Part shown: one piece after another, positions 38,545 to 42,256 of the stretch
Layout: each line of letters opens with the position of its first letter
Position numbering within the stretch: position 1 is the stretch's first letter
DNA from: Trebonia sp036276115
Lineage (GTDB): Bacteria > Actinomycetota > Actinomycetes > Streptosporangiales > Streptosporangiaceae
DNA length: 42,256 nucleotides
Assembly: GCA_036276115.1 (NCBI GenBank)
Contig: DATBEM010000019.1
Span: 1 to 42,256 of the forward strand
Direction of reading: 5' to 3'
The notes under the pieces: generated by a model
Seen by the model: only the letters and a program-made list of their open reading frames with translations
What the model was told of the DNA's origin: nothing
Databases searched by the model: none
Translations under genes and position numbers: made by a program

Positions 38545-40164
38545 CTAACGGGCTCGGCGCACCCGGGCCTCGTCCCAGACCGGCGCGGGCGACTCCCGGG
38601 CCACCCCGTCCGCGCCGAAGACGAGGAACCGGTCGAAGGACCGCGCGAACCAGCGGTCGTGGGTCACCGCCAAGACGGTGCCATCGTAGCTTTCCAGCCC
38701 GTCCTGGAGGGCCTCGGCCGACTCCAGGTCGAGGTTATCGGTTGGCTCGTCCAGCAGCAGCGCGGTCGCTCCCTCCAGCTCCAGCAGCAGGATCTGGAAC
38801 CGGGCCTGCTGCCCGCCCGAGAGCCGGCCGAACAGCTGGTCGCCCTGCTGGTCGAGCTCGTAGCGCCGCAGCGCGCTCATCGCGCCGCCGCGATTGCGCG
38901 CGTGGACCTCCCACAAGATCGTGGTCAGCGTCCGGCCCTCCAGGCCGGGGTGGGCGTGGGTCTGGGCGAAGTAGCCCGGGACCACCCGGGCGCCCAGCTT
39001 CCAGGTGCCGCCGTGGTCCACCGGCTGCCCGGCCAGCAGCCGCAGGAAGTGCGACTTGCCCGACCCGTTGGAGCCGAGGACCGCGACCCGCTCGCCGTAG
39101 AAGACCTCCAGGTCAAAGGGCTGCATGAGGCCGGTGAGCTCCAGCTGCTGGCAGGTGAGCGCCCGGACCCCGGTCCGGCCGCCACCCAGCCGCATCTTGA
39201 TGTCCTGCTTGCGCGGCGGCTCCGGCGGCGGCCCGGCCTCCTCGTACTTCCGCAGCCGGGTCTGGGCCGCCGCGTACTTCGACGCCATCGCCGGGCTGCC
39301 GGCGGCGTACCGCTGGAGGTCCGCGACCAGCCGCTTGAGCTGGGCGTGCTTCTCCTCCCAGCGGCGCAGCAGTTCCTCGAACCGCTCGAACCGCTGCTCG
39401 CGGGCCTGGTGGTAGGTGGCGAAGCCGCCGCCGTGGACCCAGGCGTCCGAGCCGCCCGGGGCCGGCTCGACGCTGACGATCCGGCCCGCCGCCCGCGCGA
39501 GCAGCTCCCGGTCGTGCGACACGAACAGCACCGTCTTGGCCGTCTCGGCTAGCTGCTCCTCCAGCCAGCGCTTGCCCGGCACGTCGAGGTAGTTGTCCGG
39601 CTCGTCCAGCAGCAGGACCTCGTCCGGGCCGCGCAGCAGCGCCTCCAGCACGAGCCGCTTCTGCTCGCCGCCGGACAGGGTCCGCACCTCGCGCCACTGG
39701 GCCTTGTCATACGGCGTGCCCAGCGCGGCCATCGTGCACATGTCCCAGGCCGTCTCGGCCGGGTAGCCCCCCACGTCGCCCCAGTCGCTGAGCGCCTGGG
39801 CGTACGCCATCTGGGCGGCCTCGTCGTCGCGCTCCATGACCGCGAGCTCGGCGGCGTCCACTGCCCGGGCCGCGTCGCGGATCGCCGGGCGAGCGACGGA
39901 GGCCAGCAGGTCCCGCACGGTCCGGTCATCGCGCACCGACCCGACGAACTGCGGCATGACGCCGAGGCCGCCGCTGGTCGTGGCCGCCCCGGCATCCGGC
40001 TTCAGGTCCCCGGCGAGGATCTTCAGCAGCGTGCTCTTGCCCGCCCCGTTCGGCCCGACGAGCGCGGCCACCTCGCCCTGCCCGACCCGGAAGCTCACGT
40101 CGCTCAGGAGCATCCGGCCGTCGGGGAGGTAATAGTCGACGTGCGCGACGTCCAAGTGCCCCAT
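38545..40164 (-). CDS. ABC-F family ATPase
   Basis: Soluble ABC protein with two ATPase halves and no membrane part; members act on ribosomes or as antibiotic-resistance factors. Half 1: GPNGAGKST, LSGGEQKRLVLEALL and LLLDEPDNYLDVPG, with DEPDNYLD in place of the commoner DEPTNHLD. Half 2: GSNGSGKSHFLRLLAG, LSGGQQARFQILLLEL and LLLDEPTDNLDLES. The linker between them (about 225-300) is charged and helical. The ATG at 40164 (MGHLDVAHVDYYLPDG) is chosen by homology; two further ATGs lie 12-15 bases upstream in frame. Substrate unknown. Confidence 0.92.
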   Translation of the reverse strand: MGHLDVAHVDYYLPDGRMLLSDVSFRVGQGEVAALVGPNGAGKSTLLKILAGDLKPDAGAATTSGGLGVMPQFVGSVRDDRTVRDLLASVARPAIRDAARAVDAAELAVMERDDEAAQMAYAQALSDWGDVGGYPAETAWDMCTMAALGTPYDKAQWREVRTLSGGEQKRLVLEALLRGPDEVLLLDEPDNYLDVPGKRWLEEQLAETAKTVLFVSHDRELLARAAGRIVSVEPAPGGSDAWVHGGGFATYHQAREQRFERFEELLRRWEEKHAQLKRLVADLQRYAAGSPAMASKYAAAQTRLRKYEEAGPPPEPPRKQDIKMRLGGGRTGVRALTCQQLELTGLMQPFDLEVFYGERVAVLGSNGSGKSHFLRLLAGQPVDHGGTWKLGARVVPGYFAQTHAHPGLEGRTLTTILWEVHARNRGGAMSALRRYELDQQGDQLFGRLSGGQQARFQILLLELEGATALLLDEPTDNLDLESAEALQDGLESYDGTVLAVTHDRWFARSFDRFLVFGADGVARESPAPVWDEARVRRAR

Positions 40165-40282
40165 GCGCTTCATCATGGTCGACTCGCTGGAGGGGCGGCA
40201 AATCAATAAGTGCCCCTCGCCGGGCCGCGCCGGCGGGCGGTGACCGTCATCGTCGGCGCCGTCACCGGGTGACGCTGCCCGC

Positions 40283-41632
40283 CTACGCGCCCGCTTCGTC
40301 TTCTTCCGGGCGGTCCTGCCCGGCGGGCCCGTGGAGGATGGCCCGGATGCGGGCGTAGCGCTCGGCGTAGCGGGCCTCCATGCCGTGGGTCGTCGGCTCG
40401 TAGTAGGAGCGGCCGTTCACCGCGTCGGGGGCGTACTGCTGGGCGGCGATCCCCTCGGGCAGGTCGTGCGGGTACACGTAGCCCTTGCCGTGGCCGAGCT
40501 GCTTGGCCCCCGGGTAGTGGGCGTCGCGCAGGTGCGGCGGCACCCCGCCGATGAGGCCCGCCTTCACGTCCGCCTGGGCCAGCCCGATGGCCTTGACGAC
40601 GGCGTTGGACTTCGGGGCCAGGGCGATGTGGATAACGGCCTGGGCGAGGTTGATCCGCGCCTCCGGCAGCCCGATCAGGTCGACCGCCGCGGCGGCGGCC
40701 ACCGCCACCTGGAGCGCGGTCGGGTCGGCCATGCCCACGTCCTCCGACGCGTGCACGACCAGGCGGCGGGCGATGAACCGCGGGTCCTCCCCCGCCTCGA
40801 TCATCCGGGCCAGGTAGTGCAGGGCCGCGTCGGCGTCGCTGCCGCGCAGCGACTTGATGAACGCGCTGATCACGTCGTAGTGCTGGTCGCCGTCGCGGTC
40901 GTAGCGGACCGCCGCCCGGTCAACCGCCTTCTCCAGCACCTCGGCCGTGATCGCGCTGGTGCCGAGGGCGGCCGCCTCCAGGTAGGTCAGCGACCGCCGC
41001 CCGTCGCCGCCCGCCAGCCGCACCAGGTGGTCGAGGGCGTCGTCGTCAATGGCGACCCGGCCGCCGAGGCCGCGCTCGGGGTCGGCCAGGGCGCGGGTGA
41101 TCAGCGCGCGGATGTCGTCGTCGTCCAGCGGCTGGAGGGTCAGCAGGAGCGACCGCGACAGCAGCGGGGACACGACCGAGAACGACGGGTTCTCGGTCGT
41201 CGCCCCGATGAAGGAGACCCACCGGTTCTCCACCGCCGGCAGCAGCGCGTCCTGCTGGGTCTTGGAGAACCGGTGCACCTCGTCCACGAACAGCAGCGTC
41301 TGCCGCCCCGACATCCCCAGCTGCTGGCGGGCGGCGTCGACCGCCGCCCGCACGTCCTTCACCCCGGCCGTCACCGCCGACAGCTCGGTGAACCGCCGCT
41401 TGGTGACCTGCGAGACCACGTAGGCGAGCGTGGTCTTGCCGGTCCCGGGCGGCCCCCACAGCACCAGCGACATGGGCGCGTCGTTGTCGATGAGCTTGCG
41501 GAACGGCGTCCCCGGCGCGGTCAGGTGCCGCTGCCCGATGACCTCATCGAGCGTGCGCGGCCGCATCCGCACGGCGAGCGGCGCCGCCTCCCGGGCGGCC
41601 CGCTCGCCCGCGTCATCGAACAGACTGTCCAT
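40283..41632 (-). CDS. rarA: Replication-associated recombination protein A (RarA/MgsA) AAA+ ATPase
   Basis: AAA+ clamp-loader relative that acts at stalled replication forks. The 449-residue product shows RMRPRTLDEVIGQRHL, Walker A GPPGTGKT (60-67), Walker B LLFVDEVHRF (113-122), sensor 1 in FIGATTENPSF, and the C-terminal tetramer domain with HYDVISAFIKSLRGSDADAA split across family motifs and PEARINLAQAVIHIA. It lies 9 bases after aspS, the normal actinomycete order. Confidence 0.95.
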   Translation of the reverse strand: MDSLFDDAGERAAREAAPLAVRMRPRTLDEVIGQRHLTAPGTPFRKLIDNDAPMSLVLWGPPGTGKTTLAYVVSQVTKRRFTELSAVTAGVKDVRAAVDAARQQLGMSGRQTLLFVDEVHRFSKTQQDALLPAVENRWVSFIGATTENPSFSVVSPLLSRSLLLTLQPLDDDDIRALITRALADPERGLGGRVAIDDDALDHLVRLAGGDGRRSLTYLEAAALGTSAITAEVLEKAVDRAAVRYDRDGDQHYDVISAFIKSLRGSDADAALHYLARMIEAGEDPRFIARRLVVHASEDVGMADPTALQVAVAAAAAVDLIGLPEARINLAQAVIHIALAPKSNAVVKAIGLAQADVKAGLIGGVPPHLRDAHYPGAKQLGHGKGYVYPHDLPEGIAAQQYAPDAVNGRSYYEPTTHGMEARYAERYARIRAILHGPAGQDRPEEDEAGA

Positions 41633-41641
41633 TGTCCTAGG

Positions 41642-42256
41642 CTACTGCCCTGGCTTGCCTGCCGGCTGGGCGTCGATGCCGGCCTCCTTGCGCTGGGCGG
41701 CCGTGATCTGGGTCGGCGCCCCGGTCATCGGGTCGGCCCCGGAGGCCGCCTTCGGGAAGGCGATCACGTCGCGGATGGTCTCCACCCCGGCCAGCAGCAT
41801 GGTCAGCCGGTCCCAGCCGAACGCGATGCCGCCGTGCGGCGGGGGGCCGAACTTGAACGCGTCGAGCAGGAAGCCGAACTGCGACTGGGCCTCGTCGGCG
41901 GACAGGCCGATCAGCTCGAAGACCTGCTTCTGCATCTCCTGGCGGTGGATACGGATCGACCCGCCGCCGATCTCGTAGCCGTTGCAGACGATGTCGTAGG
42001 CGTTGGCCAGGGCGCCTCCCGGCTCGCTGGCGAACTTGTCGGCCCACTCCGGCAGCGGCGAGGTGAAGGGGTGGTGGATCGCGGTCCAGCCGCCATCGTC
42101 GGTCTGCTCGAACATCGGCGCGTCCACCACCCAGAGGAAGGACCACTCCGAGGAGTCGATCAGCCCGCCCCGGTTGCCGATCTCCAGGCGGGCAGCTCCC
42201 AGGAGCTCCTGGGAGGCATGGGCAGCGCCCGCTGCGAAGAACACGCAGTCGCCAGG
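41642..42256 (-). CDS. aspS: Aspartate--tRNA ligase, C-terminal part (partial)
   Basis: Only the last 204 or so codons are in the window; the gene continues past the right edge and the frame is open to 42256. It contains class II features: DAPMFEQTDDGGWTAIHHPF, the DIVCNGYEIGGGSIRIH stretch near the active site and motif 3 GGIAFGWDRLTMLL, followed by IRDVIAFPKAASGADPMTGA. The C-terminus ends soon after KEAGIDAQPAGKPGQ, which is normal for bacterial AspRS. Confidence 0.96.
   Translation of the reverse strand, partial: PGDCVFFAAGAAHASQELLGAARLEIGNRGGLIDSSEWSFLWVVDAPMFEQTDDGGWTAIHHPFTSPLPEWADKFASEPGGALANAYDIVCNGYEIGGGSIRIHRQEMQKQVFELIGLSADEAQSQFGFLLDAFKFGPPPHGGIAFGWDRLTMLLAGVETIRDVIAFPKAASGADPMTGAPTQITAAQRKEAGIDAQPAGKPGQ

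Noticed and set aside
1..42256. tRNA genes, insertion sequences, prophage or CRISPR arrays
   Set aside because: I looked for T-arm consensus sequences, transposase motifs and spaced repeats in the gaps and saw none.

Overview
The window is one contiguous piece of a very GC-rich actinomycete chromosome. The 16S rRNA leader is of actinobacterial type. The gene order infC-rpmI-rplT-SpoU methylase-sensor kinase-pheS-pheT, followed by arg genes and tyrS, matches Streptomyces-like backbones, as does aspS-rarA-ABC-F-DUF948-DUF6167-alaS-ruvX-mltG-aroE. A Streptosporangiales- or Catenulispora-like lineage would fit, but I cannot name a genus. Apart from one small lipoprotein gene, all recognised genes lie on the minus strand, so the window is transcribed from right to left towards the rRNA operon at the left edge.

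Layout in window order. 1-743: the 5' end of 16S rRNA, its leader and two rRNA promoters. 744-4806: tyrS, a soluble-looking Ser/Thr kinase with a C-terminal repeat domain, and a 3-methyladenine DNA glycosylase coupled to argH. 4791-12738: argH, then argR, argF, argD, argB, argJ and argC (transcribed C-J-B-D-F-R), with an ARG-box promoter before argC. 12777-15777: a DHFR/RibD-like reductase, a decayed ATPase fragment, a + strand lipoprotein, and a GGDEF diguanylate cyclase whose tail overlaps the lipoprotein gene. 15982-23812: pheT, pheS, a PAS histidine kinase, a SpoU-type RNA methyltransferase with no ordinary start codon, rplT, rpmI, and infC with an ATC start and a structured leader. 24096-26602: a MarR-controlled DrrAB-type efflux operon. 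26695-30173: a peptide-ligase-type cluster of circularly permuted ATP-grasp, alpha-E and transglutaminase genes. 30321-42256: aroE, mltG with a very long disordered region, ruvX, alaS, two small membrane-linked proteins, an ABC-F ATPase, rarA and the 3' part of aspS.

Most genes serve translation (four aminoacyl-tRNA synthetases, IF-3, L20, L35, rRNA), arginine synthesis, cell-wall synthesis and DNA repair. Many neighbours overlap by 1-4 bases or are a few bases apart, so translational coupling is widespread.

The most unusual signal is a 77-base repeat present twice, at 11556-11632 (argC/argJ) and 27550-27626 (alpha-E/transglutaminase). The copies are 65/77 identical. Each encodes a 26-residue ORF, supplies the GAGGAGG ribosome binding site of the next gene, and starts with the same RTGAG that begins that gene, as if it had inserted at a start codon and duplicated it. 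It may be a small dispersed translational-coupling element.
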